From Schaalia vaccimaxillae DSM 15804 (GTDB taxonomy: Bacteria; Actinomycetota; Actinomycetes; Actinomycetales; Actinomycetaceae), in the NCBI RefSeq assembly GCF_000420425.1, contig NZ_ATUX01000008.1, positions 1 through 64,000 on the forward strand: a DNA stretch of 64,000 nucleotides, given 5' to 3'. The notes under the pieces were generated by a model. It did no database searches, had not been told where the DNA came from, and worked only from the letters and a program-made list of their open reading frames with translations. Positions 9,212-18,160 of the stretch are shown here, piece after piece. The position numbers were made by a program, and so were the translations under genes. Each line of letters starts with the position of its first letter. Positions within the stretch are counted from its first letter, which is position 1.

Positions 9212-10579
9212 TCAGAGCTTGACGGCCCAGGCGGCTTCGCGAATCACTTCGGAAACCGTTGGGTGCGGGAAGACGACCTGACGCAGGTCCTCAACTGTCA
9301 GTTCCATTTCGAGGACGGCCTGTGCGCCCCAAATCATTTCCGCGGCGTAGGCACCGAGCACGTGAATACCCAGGACCTGGTGAGTCTTGGGATCCACGAG
9401 GATCTTTGCTTCGCCGGGAGCTTTAAATCCGTTTTCCGCAATGAAGCGACCGGACATCTGCGCCGGAACCTTGGCAACGAGGACGTCACGGCCCTGCGCC
9501 TTGGCAGCAGACTCGGTCAGGCCAACACCTGCGGCCTCGGGCAGCGAGTAGACGGCCCACGGAACGGTGTTCCAGCGCATGACCTCGCCCTTCTTGGCGG
9601 CGTCGGGGTCGAGGATGTTTGCCGAGGCGATCTCTGCCATGCGGTATGCGGCGTGTGCCAGCAGGGAGCGACCGGTGACGTCACCGATAGCCCACACGTT
9701 AGGCAGGTTGGTGCGCATGCAATCGTCGACGACGATGCCGCGGTTGATTTCCAAGCCTGCTTCTTCTGCGCCCCAACCCTGGGTGGCCGAGCGCCGACCG
9801 ACCGCCATAAGGACGACGTCCCCCTCGACGGACAGTTTCTCTTCTCCCTTGGAGTAGTGGACGGTGGCTCCGTCAAGGGACTCCACCTTGCAGCCCAGTT
9901 CGAAGGTGATGCCGGTGGTGGCCTTGCGCAGCTTGGCCGCCATGTCATCATCCATGAAGGGCAGGATTTCGGGGGTCATCTCAATGACGGTGACTTCCGA
10001 ACCCAAGGTGGCGTACAGGGAGGCGAACTCAACGCCGATGACGCCGCCGCCGATAACAACCAGGCGCTTGGGCACCTCGTCCAGGGACAGGATGCCGGTG
10101 GAGTCAACAACCGCGGGGTTGTCTACGGAGCCGGGAATCGGGGGCATTGCGGGCACTGAGCCGGTCGCAATGATCACGTGGTCGGAGGTGTACTGGACGC
10201 CGTTTGCGGTGACCTTGCCGGGGCCGTCGAAATGGCCGCGGCCGTCAACAACGGTGACACCGGCCTTCTTTTCGGTGGCGGCAACACCGGCAACGAGGCC
10301 CTTGACGACCTGGTTCTTCCAGTCCTGGAGGCGACCCCAGTCCAGAGTGACGCCGGTGGCGTCGACACCGAATTGGCATGCTTCCTTGGCGTGCAGGTAG
10401 TTCTTTGCGCCAGCGAGCAGTGTCTTGGTGGGGATGCAGCCCACGTTCAGGCAGGTGCCGCCCAGGTACTGTTCTTCGATCAGTAGGACTTTCTTGCCTG
10501 CGTGTCCGAGGCGTTCGGCGGCCAGGTAGCCGCCGGGGCCTGCACCCAGGACGATGACGTCGTAGTGAGTCTCAGTCAT
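9212..10579 (-). CDS. lpdA: Dihydrolipoyl dehydrogenase (E3)
   Basis: A 455-residue flavoprotein disulfide reductase of normal length. The FAD-binding GAGPGG is at residue 12, the redox-active disulfide [13 protein letters not shown] has Cys43 and Cys48, and the NAD site [12 protein letters not shown] lies near residue 175. The C-terminal FPHPTVSE carries the His-Glu catalytic pair. It reoxidises dihydrolipoyl groups of the neighbouring E2 with NAD+. ATG at 10579 has a strong AAGGAG upstream. It lies 26 nt after E2 and 43 nt before E1, so the three complex genes are clearly one operon. Confidence 0.95.
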   Translation of the reverse strand: MTETHYDVIVLGAGPGGYLAAERLGHAGKKVLLIEEQYLGGTCLNVGCIPTKTLLAGAKNYLHAKEACQFGVDATGVTLDWGRLQDWKNQVVKGLVAGVAATEKKAGVTVVDGRGHFDGPGKVTANGVQYTSDHVIIATGSVPAMPPIPGSVDNPAVVDSTGILSLDEVPKRLVVIGGGVIGVEFASLYATLGSEVTVIEMTPEILPFMDDDMAAKLRKATTGITFELGCKVESLDGATVHYSKGEEKLSVEGDVVLMAVGRRSATQGWGAEEAGLEINRGIVVDDCMRTNLPNVWAIGDVTGRSLLAHAAYRMAEIASANILDPDAAKKGEVMRWNTVPWAVYSLPEAAGVGLTESAAKAQGRDVLVAKVPAQMSGRFIAENGFKAPGEAKILVDPKTHQVLGIHVLGAYAAEMIWGAQAVLEMELTVEDLRQVVFPHPTVSEVIREAAWAVKL

Positions 10580-10605
10580 AGTGTTCTCCTTCGGAAAAAC
10601 TTGTG

Positions 10606-11967
10606 TCAGGCCAGGACCGTCATGCCGATGTTTTCGATGGCGGCGACGAGGTCGCGCAGGAAGCGTGCGCCGTCAGCTCCGTCGATGACCTGGTGGTCGA
10701 TGGTCAGCGACAGAGTGAGGCGCTGTTGGACACCGACGGTTCCGTCTTCCTTGACGACGGCGTGGCCGGTGGTGGCACCGACGCCGAGGATGGCTGTCTG
10801 GGGCAGGTTGATGACGGGGGTGAAGGTTTCGATACCGAAAGCACCGATGTTGGACACGGTGAAGGTGCCGCCCGACAGGTACTCGGGGTTGATCTTGCCT
10901 TCGATGGCTTCGGAGGCCAGGCGCTTGGCTTCAGCCGAGAACTGCTTGAGGGACAGGGCCTGTGCGGAGCGGATCACGGGGACCAGCAGGCCGCGCGGGG
11001 TGTCCGCTGCGAAACCGAGGTGGACCTGCTCGAACTTGGTGAGGACACCGTCTTCGAGGTGGGCGTTGAACACCGGGTACTTGGGCAGGGTGCGCGACAC
11101 TGCGAAGCAGACGAGGTCGTTGATGGACACGCGGTTCAGGCCCAGGGACTCGTCGGCGTTCTTGAGCTTCTTGCGTAGGGCCAGCAGGCCGGTGGCATCC
11201 GCGGTGGTGTTGAGGGTCAGCTGGGCGGTGGTGCTCAGCGACTCCATCATGCGCGACGCGACAACCTTGCGAACGCCCTTGAGCGGAGCAGATTCAGAAG
11301 CGCCGGGGAAGTCGGCAGCGGGGACAGCAACCGCGGCGGCTGCGGGAGCGGCCTCGGCGGTCCGCGGGTTGGCTAGGTCGGCGGTGGTAACGCGGCCGCC
11401 AATACCGGTGCCTTGCTCGGCAATGCCACCGGTGGCCTTGGCTGCGGAAGTCAGGACGGGGCCGGCCTCGATGGCGGCCTTGACGTCGCGCTCAATGACG
11501 CGGCCGCGGGGACCGGAGCCTTCGGTGATGGCGGAGGTGTCAACGCCCTTGGAGGCCGCGAGCGCACGGGCGCGCGGTGAGACAGCGCCGGAAGCCTTCT
11601 CGGTTGCGAAGGAGGGAGCCGCAGTTTCTTGGGCTTCTTGAACGTCGTGAGCGTCGACCTCGCCGGGAGCATCCTTGGGTTCGGCCGTGGGGACTTTATC
11701 GCCGGGGACGAGGCCGGAGATGTCTTCGCCGGGCTCGCCCAGGACCACGAGCGGATCCTTAACGGGGACTTCGTCGCCTTCTTCCCATAGGAGCTTGAGG
11801 ACGGTGCCGGCGTCGGTGGACGGCACCTCCATGGTGGATTTGTCAGTTTCGATCGAGCAGAGGGTCTGGTCGACGGCGACGGTGTCGCCAACGGCGACCG
11901 CCCATTCGACGATCAGGCATGACTCGACAGAGTTGCCCAGCTGGGGCATCACCACGATGGTGGCCAT
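10606..11967 (-). CDS. Dihydrolipoamide acyltransferase (E2)
   Basis: A 453-residue E2. There is one lipoyl domain (1-80) with the lipoylated Lys43 in ETDKSTMEV, a Pro/Ala linker, a peripheral-subunit-binding domain (about 128-165, VSPRARALAASKG...GPRGRVIERDV) and a C-terminal catalytic domain ending in DHQVIDGADGARFL, the HxxxDG active site. It transfers the acyl group made by E1 to coenzyme A. ATG at 11967 has AGGAGG 6 nt upstream. It starts 10 nt after the DeoR regulator stop, so regulator and complex are co-transcribed. It is an acetoin/2-oxo-acid-type E2 with a single lipoyl domain; the substrate is unknown. Confidence 0.92.
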   Translation of the reverse strand: MATIVVMPQLGNSVESCLIVEWAVAVGDTVAVDQTLCSIETDKSTMEVPSTDAGTVLKLLWEEGDEVPVKDPLVVLGEPGEDISGLVPGDKVPTAEPKDAPGEVDAHDVQEAQETAAPSFATEKASGAVSPRARALAASKGVDTSAITEGSGPRGRVIERDVKAAIEAGPVLTSAAKATGGIAEQGTGIGGRVTTADLANPRTAEAAPAAAAVAVPAADFPGASESAPLKGVRKVVASRMMESLSTTAQLTLNTTADATGLLALRKKLKNADESLGLNRVSINDLVCFAVSRTLPKYPVFNAHLEDGVLTKFEQVHLGFAADTPRGLLVPVIRSAQALSLKQFSAEAKRLASEAIEGKINPEYLSGGTFTVSNIGAFGIETFTPVINLPQTAILGVGATTGHAVVKEDGTVGVQQRLTLSLTIDHQVIDGADGARFLRDLVAAIENIGMTVLA

Positions 11968-11977
11968 TAGTTTCCTC

Positions 11978-12724
11978 CTAGACGATGCGTAGTTGGGTAC
12001 GCTCGGTCAGTTCCTTGATGGATGCTTCGGGAATGTTGTTGTCGGTAATAATGCCGGTGACTTCGTCGATTCCCATGAAGCTGACAAATCCCGCTCGCCC
12101 GCACTTTGACGAGTCGGCGAGAAGCCATGTTTCTTCTGCGCGTTCGCGCATGATGGTTCCGACCTTGCCGCCCTCTACGAGTTGGGTGGTCAGACCACGT
12201 TCAACGGTGAACCCATCGGTTCCGAGGAATACGATGCGCGCGTTGAAGTCATTGATTGCGCGTTCAGTCACGGGTCCAACCAGGGACTCGGATTCGGCGC
12301 GGAATTGTCCCCCGGTCAACGTGATGTTGAGGTTGGGGTTGGAGCGGGCGTTAGAAAAGACGAGCACCGAGTTGGTGACGACCTGAACGCCTCGTTTGCC
12401 GGTCAGATATTTCACGACGAGGGCGCAGGTGGTTCCCGCTTCGATCATGATTCGGTCGTCGTCACGGACCATTTCGGCAGCTGCCCGCGCGATCCGTTCT
12501 TTTTCTTCGAGGCGATCAGATTGACGCAGTCGAATGTTGCGGTACGCAGTGGGCCGAGCCCCGCCGTGGGTGCGCACCAGATAGCCGTCATCTTCAAGGT
12601 TTTTCAAAGTGGTGCGGATAGTCACCGGCGAGACGTCGAGGGATTCAGCAAGGCTGGAGACGCTGACCTCGCCTTCTGCGGCGAGGCGGTCAAGGATGAA
12701 GCTTGTGCGCTCGGCACGCCCCAT
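11978..12724 (-). CDS. DeoR/GlpR-family transcriptional regulator
   Basis: A 248-residue repressor of the DeoR family. The N-terminal winged helix-turn-helix (about 5-55) includes the DVSPVTIRTTLKNLEDDG recognition region and the typical LVRTHGGA linker. The C-terminal DeoRC sensor domain (about 80-235) includes LTGGQFR and FLGTDGFT and usually binds a sugar phosphate. ATG at 12724 is chosen because GAGGTGAT lies just upstream; an in-frame GTG 3 codons earlier would overlap that site. It is the first gene of the operon running to 2358 and lies just below palindromic sites (12750-12777), so autoregulation by an intermediate such as fuculose-1-phosphate is plausible. Confidence 0.92.
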   Translation of the reverse strand: MGRAERTSFILDRLAAEGEVSVSSLAESLDVSPVTIRTTLKNLEDDGYLVRTHGGARPTAYRNIRLRQSDRLEEKERIARAAAEMVRDDDRIMIEAGTTCALVVKYLTGKRGVQVVTNSVLVFSNARSNPNLNITLTGGQFRAESESLVGPVTERAINDFNARIVFLGTDGFTVERGLTTQLVEGGKVGTIMRERAEETWLLADSSKCGRAGFVSFMGIDEVTGIITDNNIPEASIKELTERTQLRIV

Positions 12725-12749
12725 TGGGATCACCTCTTCGTTGAAACCA

Positions 12750-12777
12750 TCGATAATTTTATCGAAAGACTTTCGAT
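12750..12777 (-). promoter_or_regulatory. Tandem palindromic operators of the DeoR regulator
   Basis: Two overlapping perfect palindromes lie in front of the regulator: TCGATAATTTTATCGA (12750-12765) and ATCGAAAGACTTTCGAT (12761-12777). A further CGAAAG half-site is at 12801-12806. TTTCG/CGAAA half-sites are typical of DeoR-family operators. They sit at about +1 to +30 of the predicted transcript, a classic repression position. Confidence 0.75.
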
Positions 12778-12784
12778 TGCCTTT

Positions 12785-12813
12785 ACTTTAGTCAATCAAA
12801 CGAAAGTGTGCAA
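12785..12813 (-). promoter_or_regulatory. Promoter of the DeoR-E2-E3-E1-PHP-SDR-dehydrogenase operon
   Basis: On the minus strand, TTGCAC (12808-12813) and TAAAGT (12785-12790) are separated by 17 bp. Transcription would start near 12778, immediately at the palindromic operators. The CGAAAG half-site lies in the spacer. Confidence 0.6.
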
Positions 12814-12908
12814 CGTCTTCCATTAGGGTTTTTATGTCGGAAGGCCAGACAACACTCCCGTAAACAGGAAGCAACTTATCCTTGACATTGCAACAAATTT
12901 CAAATAGC

Positions 12909-12955
12909 AAAGAGCGACGAACTAATGGGATTTCCCCGTCAGTTCATCGCTCTTT
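12909..12955 (-). terminator. Stem-loop, probable terminator of the fucose operon
   Basis: Arms AAAGAGCGACGAACT (12909-12923) and AGTTCATCGCTCTTT (12941-12955) pair over 15 bp with one mismatch, and the loop contains a smaller GGGA/TCCC stem. It lies about 165 nt past the fucU stop and upstream of the DeoR promoter, separating the two sugar operons. The T-run after the stem is short, so efficiency is uncertain. A TTGACA box at 12882-12887 on the plus strand has no obvious gene to serve. Confidence 0.6.
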
Positions 12956-13041
12956 CGCTATGAAAGTGTGGAAAGTCAGATGAAGCGTTTCATTGCGTCG
13001 AATGCCTCCGCCACGCGGACGAAGCCACAGCGGCACAGTGC

Positions 13042-13083
13042 AGGGCTCAGGGCTCAGGGCTCAGGGCTCAGGGCTCAGGGCTC
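13042..13083. repeat. Heptanucleotide tandem repeat, six perfect copies of AGGGCTC
   Basis: Six identical 7-bp units run without interruption from 13042 to 13083, then AG. The array lies 36 nt downstream of the fucU stop codon, inside the probable 3' untranslated region and before the 12909-12955 stem-loop. Such arrays change copy number by slippage. Confidence 0.95.
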
Positions 13084-13119
13084 AGACCAGCACACTTTTT
13101 CGAGTACGCGGATCGCACT

Positions 13120-13551
13120 TCACTCGCCCGGTTGACGCACTCCCACCGTCAGCAGGAGGTTGCCGTACAGACGCTGTTCGCCGGTGGCAACAATGATGCC
13201 CACATCCTCTGTGCGCGCAGCATCGTAGAAGTCGAAACGCGACAGCTCACCAAACTCGGTATCAGGCAGCATCGCCTTGAACTCGTCATGGATCGGGATT
13301 TCCACCGCGGGAGCATCCGGAGCAGGCGTCATAATTTCAGCCTTCTCGATCGGGATGGTCCGCTTGAGCACCTCAAGGATCTGCAGAACGTCAAGCATGC
13401 CCGGCGCCAAGTTCAGCGAAATCAACTCGCAACGCTCATTAACACCCGTGGTATGGGGGTAATTTGCGTCAGCCAGAAGGATCTTCGATCCGTGTCCAGC
13501 GGCGGCCAGAGCCCGCAGGAACTGCGGGTGGGTCATCGGTCCATACAGCAT
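13120..13551 (-). CDS. fucU: L-fucose mutarotase (RbsD/FucU family)
   Basis: A 143-residue protein matching the normal 140-residue FucU. It interconverts the alpha and beta anomers of L-fucose so that isomerase can act. The family signature LAAAGHGSKILLADANYPH, with the catalytic His, is near residues 12-30, and the C-terminus LYGNLLLTVGV is typical. ATG at 13551 has AAGGA 8 nt upstream; a longer frame would run back into the LacI gene. It is the last gene of the fucose cluster, 13 nt after the LacI-type regulator. RbsD is the close alternative, but fucI nearby supports fucose. Confidence 0.88.
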   Translation of the reverse strand: MLYGPMTHPQFLRALAAAGHGSKILLADANYPHTTGVNERCELISLNLAPGMLDVLQILEVLKRTIPIEKAEIMTPAPDAPAVEIPIHDEFKAMLPDTEFGELSRFDFYDAARTEDVGIIVATGEQRLYGNLLLTVGVRQPGE

Positions 13552-13564
13552 GGCTTTGTTCCTT

Positions 13565-14560
13565 TCAAAGGGATGAGCTGGCCCGGATGACCAGTTCTGG
13601 ATCAATCGTGATGTCTTGAGCTTGCCCGCCGTCCATAAGCGAACGCACGAGGCGAACAGCCGTCTTACCGAGGCGGTCAAAAGGTTGGCGGATCGTCGTT
13701 AGCGGAGGAGCGTAAGAGTCAGCCCCGTCGATGTCATCAAAGCCTACGACGCGCACATCCTGAGGCACACTCTTGCCGCGCTCATGGATCAAACGCATCG
13801 CTCCCAAAGCCAGCTGATCGTTGCTCGTCTGGATGGCCTCGGGCAGTGTCGGCAAAGAACTCATCGCATCGTAGCCATCTCCAGAGTTCCACGAATCTGA
13901 CACAACCACCCGGCCGTCAACTCCGGCCTCGGCGCAAGCCAATTCGAACCCTTGTCGACGCATGACCGCATCGGACCAGCCCAGCGGACCGGCAATATGA
14001 ATAATGTCGGTGATGCCCTGGTGCAAAAGATGCTCTGTGGCCAGCTTCGCGCCTCGCACATTGTCGATCGACACCGTAGAGATGCCATCCAAACGACTCT
14101 CACTGGTCAAACACAAAACGGTCGGCAGGCGCTGTCCAATCTCAATGGCCATCTCAATGGTCGGATCCTGTCCGCCCAAGATCACGACGCCATCGACATC
14201 GAAAGGAGCCAGGTCTGACCCAAGCGTGCCGTCCGCGCCATACGCGTTTGACAAGGTCACATGGTAGCCAGCCTGAGAACCGGCATTGAGAACCGAGAGT
14301 AGAACCCTGCCGTGACCGTGGAACATCGGAGCAGCCAACAATACGTGTAAGACGCCCGTACGATTCGACGCCAAAGCGCGAGCCGCATAGTTAGGCCGGT
14401 ATCCGACCTCGTCAAGCAGCTGGGAAATCCGCTTACGAGTCTTGTCGGCAACCTCAGGGTCGCCGCGCACCACTCGCGACACGGTGTTCGTTGACACCCC
14501 CGCCAACGCCGCAACGTCAGCGAGGGAGACTTTCTTAGCGTTCTTTCGGCTCGTGGACAT
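13565..14560 (-). CDS. LacI-family transcriptional regulator
   Basis: A 331-residue repressor of standard size. The helix-turn-helix and hinge occupy residues about 10-60 (VSLADVAALAGVSTNTVSRVV), followed by a periplasmic-binding-protein-like sugar sensor (about 65-325; VDGVVILGG, VVGFDDIDGADSYAPPLTTIRQ). ATG at 14560 begins MSTSRKNAKK; the longer frame upstream adds unrelated residues inside the kinase gene. It overlaps the kinase by 26 bp and is followed by fucU after 13 nt, so it is translated as part of the fucose operon. It probably regulates that operon in response to L-fucose or fuculose; the target site was not identified with confidence. Confidence 0.9.
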   Translation of the reverse strand: MSTSRKNAKKVSLADVAALAGVSTNTVSRVVRGDPEVADKTRKRISQLLDEVGYRPNYAARALASNRTGVLHVLLAAPMFHGHGRVLLSVLNAGSQAGYHVTLSNAYGADGTLGSDLAPFDVDGVVILGGQDPTIEMAIEIGQRLPTVLCLTSESRLDGISTVSIDNVRGAKLATEHLLHQGITDIIHIAGPLGWSDAVMRRQGFELACAEAGVDGRVVVSDSWNSGDGYDAMSSLPTLPEAIQTSNDQLALGAMRLIHERGKSVPQDVRVVGFDDIDGADSYAPPLTTIRQPFDRLGKTAVRLVRSLMDGGQAQDITIDPELVIRASSSL

Positions 14561-15944
14561 AGGTCTTCGTAGAGTTCGCAATAACAGTGGGACGCTGGAC
14601 AGGATCAAGATGCCCCAGGGTTTCAAGTTGAGCAAGCAACGACCCAAACGTCGAAGCCTCAATCGGGCCACGCACCACGCGCACACCCGAAATGTCAGCT
14701 GTCAGGTCGCACAGCAACTGGTTGCGAGCTCCCCCGCCAACCAAGTTGAGCTGGTCGGGAGCCAAGCCCGTGACGGCAGTAAGTTCATCGATTGCACGGC
14801 CGTAACGACGTGCAAAGGACTCAATAATGAGGCGCACATATTCAGGCATAGACGTTGGATGCGGGGCACCCAATTCATCCAAGGCTGCATCAATCTTTTG
14901 CTGCATCTCGCCTGGCTCAGCAAACCTGGGATCGTCCGGGTCAAAAACAACCTCGCAGGGCACACAGTCACGCGACTGACGCACCAGTTCGTCGGTATCA
15001 GTCGGAGTGCCTTCGCGTTCCCACTGGCGCTGAATCTCCTGCAAAATCCACATGCCGGTGATGTTGAACAGGGGACGCACTCCCCCATCGGTACGGCCTT
15101 CATTGGTCAGACCGATCTCAAAGGCAGCGTCAGAAATCAGGGGTTCGTCCTCGATGGCGCCCAGCACCGACCAGGATCCGCAGGACAGGAAGTAGGCGCG
15201 CACGCCCTCGTCAATGGGAAGGCCGTGGACAGCGCAAGCAGAATCGTGTGCTCCGCCGCGCACAACCGTCAGCTGTTCGAGGCCGGGCACTGTGCAGAGA
15301 CCAACTTCAGTCAGGTCAGCGTTGAGTTCACCCACCCAGGATTTGTCGATTCCCAGACGTTCGAAAACCGTGTCGGAGAACTCGCGGGCACCGGGGGTGC
15401 ACAAGCCGGATGTCGATGCGATGGAACGCGACCATCCCTTGACACCCGACAGCTTCCACGCAAAGTAGTCGGGCAGGAAGAGAACCTTATCGACCTTGGC
15501 GGCAAGGTCGGGTTGTTCCTGGATTAGAGCAAAAAGCTGGTTTGCAGTGTTAATCGTGGCAGGCTGGTTGCCTGTCAGATCGAAGAATTCACGATCCTCA
15601 ATGCGGGAGCGGAACTCTTCCAGGGTGCGCGAAGTACGTTCGTCGCGGTAGGCGACGACTCGGTCAACAAGCTGGTCGTTGGCGTCCAGGGGAGCAAAGT
15701 CCACGCCCCAGGTGTCTACAGACACCGACACTGCGTCTGGGAACTGGGCGACGGCCTTCTTCAGACCTTCCACGAGCTGATCGAACATGGTGGCGACATC
15801 CCAAATGAGAGTGCCGTCCTCATCACGGATTGCCTGGTGCTTAAAGCGGTGGACGTCGGTGACCTCGAGGCGTCCGTCGACAAGAGTGCCTGCGATAACG
15901 CGTCCGGAGGCGGATCCCAGATCAACTGCAAGTGCGGTGGTCAT
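14535..15944 (-). CDS. Rhamnulokinase-type FGGY sugar kinase, probable L-fuculokinase
   Basis: A 469-residue FGGY kinase with the rhamnulokinase (RhaB) signature: DLGSASGRVIAG at the phosphate loop, VSVDTWGVDFAPLD (near 75-90), GGAHDSA with the catalytic Asp (near 235) and LNLVGGGARNQLLCDLTAD (near 390-410). It phosphorylates a ketose at O-1. Next to fucI the natural substrate would be L-fuculose, giving L-fuculose-1-phosphate; E. coli FucK is from a different branch, so the symbol is left open. ATG at 15944 has AAGGA upstream; a TTG seven codons earlier lacks support. It lies 323 nt below fucI and overlaps the LacI gene by 26 bp. Confidence 0.82.
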   Translation of the reverse strand: MTTALAVDLGSASGRVIAGTLVDGRLEVTDVHRFKHQAIRDEDGTLIWDVATMFDQLVEGLKKAVAQFPDAVSVSVDTWGVDFAPLDANDQLVDRVVAYRDERTSRTLEEFRSRIEDREFFDLTGNQPATINTANQLFALIQEQPDLAAKVDKVLFLPDYFAWKLSGVKGWSRSIASTSGLCTPGAREFSDTVFERLGIDKSWVGELNADLTEVGLCTVPGLEQLTVVRGGAHDSACAVHGLPIDEGVRAYFLSCGSWSVLGAIEDEPLISDAAFEIGLTNEGRTDGGVRPLFNITGMWILQEIQRQWEREGTPTDTDELVRQSRDCVPCEVVFDPDDPRFAEPGEMQQKIDAALDELGAPHPTSMPEYVRLIIESFARRYGRAIDELTAVTGLAPDQLNLVGGGARNQLLCDLTADISGVRVVRGPIEASTFGSLLAQLETLGHLDPVQRPTVIANSTKTYVHEPKER

Positions 15945-16267
15945 GTGTGTTCCTTCCGAGTCCAAAGTGAACGTCAGTGTTCGGGCGGACTGCTTCGTCC
16001 GCCTTCTCGGCCCAAGGGCCGCAAGTTTGTTGCCGACTCAACTGGGCTGTGCCAGGAGTCCAAGGTGCGTTGTGACGCTGGTGGGGACGCCCACCCTTTT
16101 CGATTCTGTTTCGCCATCTCCACATCAGTGGAACAGGGCCATCATATGTGCCTCTGCGGACTCACGTAGTGGTGTTAAGGGAGAACAGCCGGGTCCTCAT
16201 TGGCGAGGATGGGCCGGTGGCCCGGGAGGACGCCAAACGATCAGCGCTCCTCCCGGGCCCACTGAAA
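15945..16267 (-). other. Intercistronic region fucI-kinase with strong inverted repeats
   Basis: This 323-bp gap has no gene. Right after the fucI stop, perfect 12-bp arms (16219-16230 and 16248-16259, GGCCCGGGAGGA/TCCTCCCGGGCC) form a stable hairpin without a T-run. A second hairpin, GGCGGAC/GTCCGCC (15984-15990, 15997-16003), lies close to the kinase start. They may insulate or stabilise upstream mRNA; a separate promoter for the kinase part is possible but was not identified. Confidence 0.6.
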
Positions 16268-18031
16268 TCAGCGGTACATCGGGCCGTAAGTCTGGCAGGC
16301 GCGGTAGTCCGCGGCCTCGGAAGACTCTGTGCCGAACAGCGACCACGACTTGGGGCGGAAGACCCGCTCCTCGGGGACGTTGTGCATGTTGACGGGGATG
16401 CGCAGCATCGAAGCCAGGGTGATGAGCTGGCCGCCGATGTGACCGTAGGAGATGGCTCCGTGGTTAGCGCCCCAGTTGTTCATCACGTCGTAGACGCTCT
16501 TGAAAGCGCCCTCACCGGTGAGGTTGGGGACGAACCATGTGGTTGGCCATGCACGGTCGGTGCGGTTTTCGATGATGGTGGCAACCTCGTCGGGCAGCTC
16601 CACCGTGTAACCTTCGGCGATCTGCATGACCGGTCCCAGGCCGCGCACCAGGTTGATGCGGCACATAGTCACGGGCATTTCACCCTCGGTACGGAAGTGG
16701 GTGGAAAAACCGCCGCCACGGAAGTAGCCGGTGGATGCCGGGTGGAAGGTGGTGGCTTCCAGGGCTGCCTTCTGGTCCTCGTCGGTCATCTCCCACCAGG
16801 GCTTGATGACATGCTCACCGTCGCGCACAGACTTGCCGGCACCGTCAAGGCTGGTCGAACCGGAGTTACGCAGGTCCAAGATGCCTTCAGCTGCGCGGCC
16901 TTCCGGCTTCCAACCGGTCACGCGCTCGATGGACTCGGGGCTCCAGTAGGTACGCACGTCGGAGAAGATCTGCGGCGTGTTGGTCAGCAGGTGGTTGAAG
17001 AGCATGGACGCGCCGTTGAGGGCGTCATTCTCTGTGGCCATGACGGACGGTTGACGCTTGCCGTTCCAGTCGAAGTTAGTGTTGAGGATGGTCTCCATGA
17101 CATCGCCGTTGGGGAAGTGATCGGTCCACTGGCGCTGTCCCTGGAAGCCTGCTGCGATGGCGCCGTGGCCACCGGCTTCCTCTTCGAAACCGAGCTCTGC
17201 GAGCTTCGGGTTGCCGTGCATGAGGTCGGAGCCGATGAGGGTCATCTTGGTGACGAACTTCCACCAATCCTCATGCTGCTCAGGCTTCTTGCCGTCCTCG
17301 TCGTTGAAGTCTTCACCCTGCTTGAAGTTCTCGCGGATCCAGGAGTAAGCCTTCTCGTACTCTTCGGGGTCGTAGATGCCTTCGTCGATACGGCGAGTGA
17401 ACTCGGACATGTCGATGAATTCGTTACGCATGCCCAGGTAGGGGCCGAAGAAGTCGGGGTCGACCATCGAGCCAGCAATACCCATGGAAACTGAGCCCAT
17501 GGACAGGTAGGACTCGCCGCGCATCTGGGCGACGGCCAGGCCTGCGGTGGCGTAGTCGAGGAGGCGCTGGCGAACGTCCGAGGGGATCGACTCGTCGTCG
17601 TTGTCCTGAACTTCCTTGCCGTAAATGCCGAAGGCCGGAATGCCGATCTGTGCGTGGCCGGCCAGGGCTGCTGCAAGGTAGACCGCGCCGGGACGTTCGG
17701 TGCCGTTGAAGCCCCAGATTGCGTGCGGCATGGTCGGATCCATGTCGGTGGTTTCTGTGCCGTAGCACCAGCAGGGGGTAACGGTCAGTGTCAGGCCGAC
17801 GTTGTTGGCCTTGAACTTTTCGGCGCAAGCCTTGGCTTCGTGGACTCGACCGATGGTGGTGTCTGCGATGACGACCTCGACAGGCTCGCCGTCGGGGTAG
17901 CGCAGGTTTTCGGTGAAGAGCTTGGCGACGCGATTCGCCATGCCCATGGTCTGGTCTTCGAGGCTCTCACGGACGCCGCGGCGACGGCCATCGATCGTGG
18001 GGCGGATTCCGATACGGGGATGGGTAGTCAT
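16268..18031 (-). CDS. fucI: L-fucose isomerase
   Basis: A 587-residue enzyme, essentially the family length (about 590), interconverting L-fucose and L-fuculose with Mn2+. The N-terminus [25 protein letters not shown] is characteristic, as are [57 protein letters not shown] and the C-terminal [14 protein letters not shown], which includes a metal-ligand His. ATG at 18031 has AGGGA upstream; the 39-residue extension possible in frame is in non-coding sequence. It lies between the ABC transporter binding-protein gene and the kinase. L-arabinose or D-arabinose isomerisation is a possible side activity. Confidence 0.96.
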   Translation of the reverse strand: MTTHPRIGIRPTIDGRRRGVRESLEDQTMGMANRVAKLFTENLRYPDGEPVEVVIADTTIGRVHEAKACAEKFKANNVGLTLTVTPCWCYGTETTDMDPTMPHAIWGFNGTERPGAVYLAAALAGHAQIGIPAFGIYGKEVQDNDDESIPSDVRQRLLDYATAGLAVAQMRGESYLSMGSVSMGIAGSMVDPDFFGPYLGMRNEFIDMSEFTRRIDEGIYDPEEYEKAYSWIRENFKQGEDFNDEDGKKPEQHEDWWKFVTKMTLIGSDLMHGNPKLAELGFEEEAGGHGAIAAGFQGQRQWTDHFPNGDVMETILNTNFDWNGKRQPSVMATENDALNGASMLFNHLLTNTPQIFSDVRTYWSPESIERVTGWKPEGRAAEGILDLRNSGSTSLDGAGKSVRDGEHVIKPWWEMTDEDQKAALEATTFHPASTGYFRGGGFSTHFRTEGEMPVTMCRINLVRGLGPVMQIAEGYTVELPDEVATIIENRTDRAWPTTWFVPNLTGEGAFKSVYDVMNNWGANHGAISYGHIGGQLITLASMLRIPVNMHNVPEERVFRPKSWSLFGTESSEAADYRACQTYGPMYR

Positions 18032-18108
18032 GTTGTTCCCTGATTTCCTAACTTCATCATTGAAATGTCTGCGGGGGCTACTGCACCCCCTCGGATCCAT
18101 TGTGGCGC

Positions 18109-18151
18109 AGTGTGGCGGACCCGACTCGGTGAGGGCCGGGTCCGCCACACT
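18109..18151 (-). promoter_or_regulatory. Perfect 15-bp hairpin after the binding-protein gene
   Basis: AGTGTGGCGGACCCG (18109-18123) and CGGGTCCGCCACACT (18137-18151) pair perfectly with a 13-nt loop, 9 nt after the stop of the sugar-binding protein. There is no T-run. Hairpins in this position commonly protect the upstream message and raise binding-protein yield relative to later genes; that role is inferred. Confidence 0.7.
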
Positions 18152-18160
18152 AGTCAGTCA

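Noticed and set aside
12882-12910. TTGACA followed 17 bp later by TAGCAA on the plus strand, considered as a small-RNA promoter ending at the 12909-12955 hairpin
   Set aside because: The -10 is poor and the hairpin would start immediately at the transcript; nothing shows an RNA gene here.
16083-16092. Single GGGACGCCC-like match considered as another copy of the 22-bp-period repeat
   Set aside because: Only one core is present, without the second unit at 22 bp or the flanking CTCG/GCGG pattern.
16148-17494. Plus-strand 448-codon open frame opposite fucI
   Set aside because: It overlaps the conserved fucI coding frame and has no recognisable domain.
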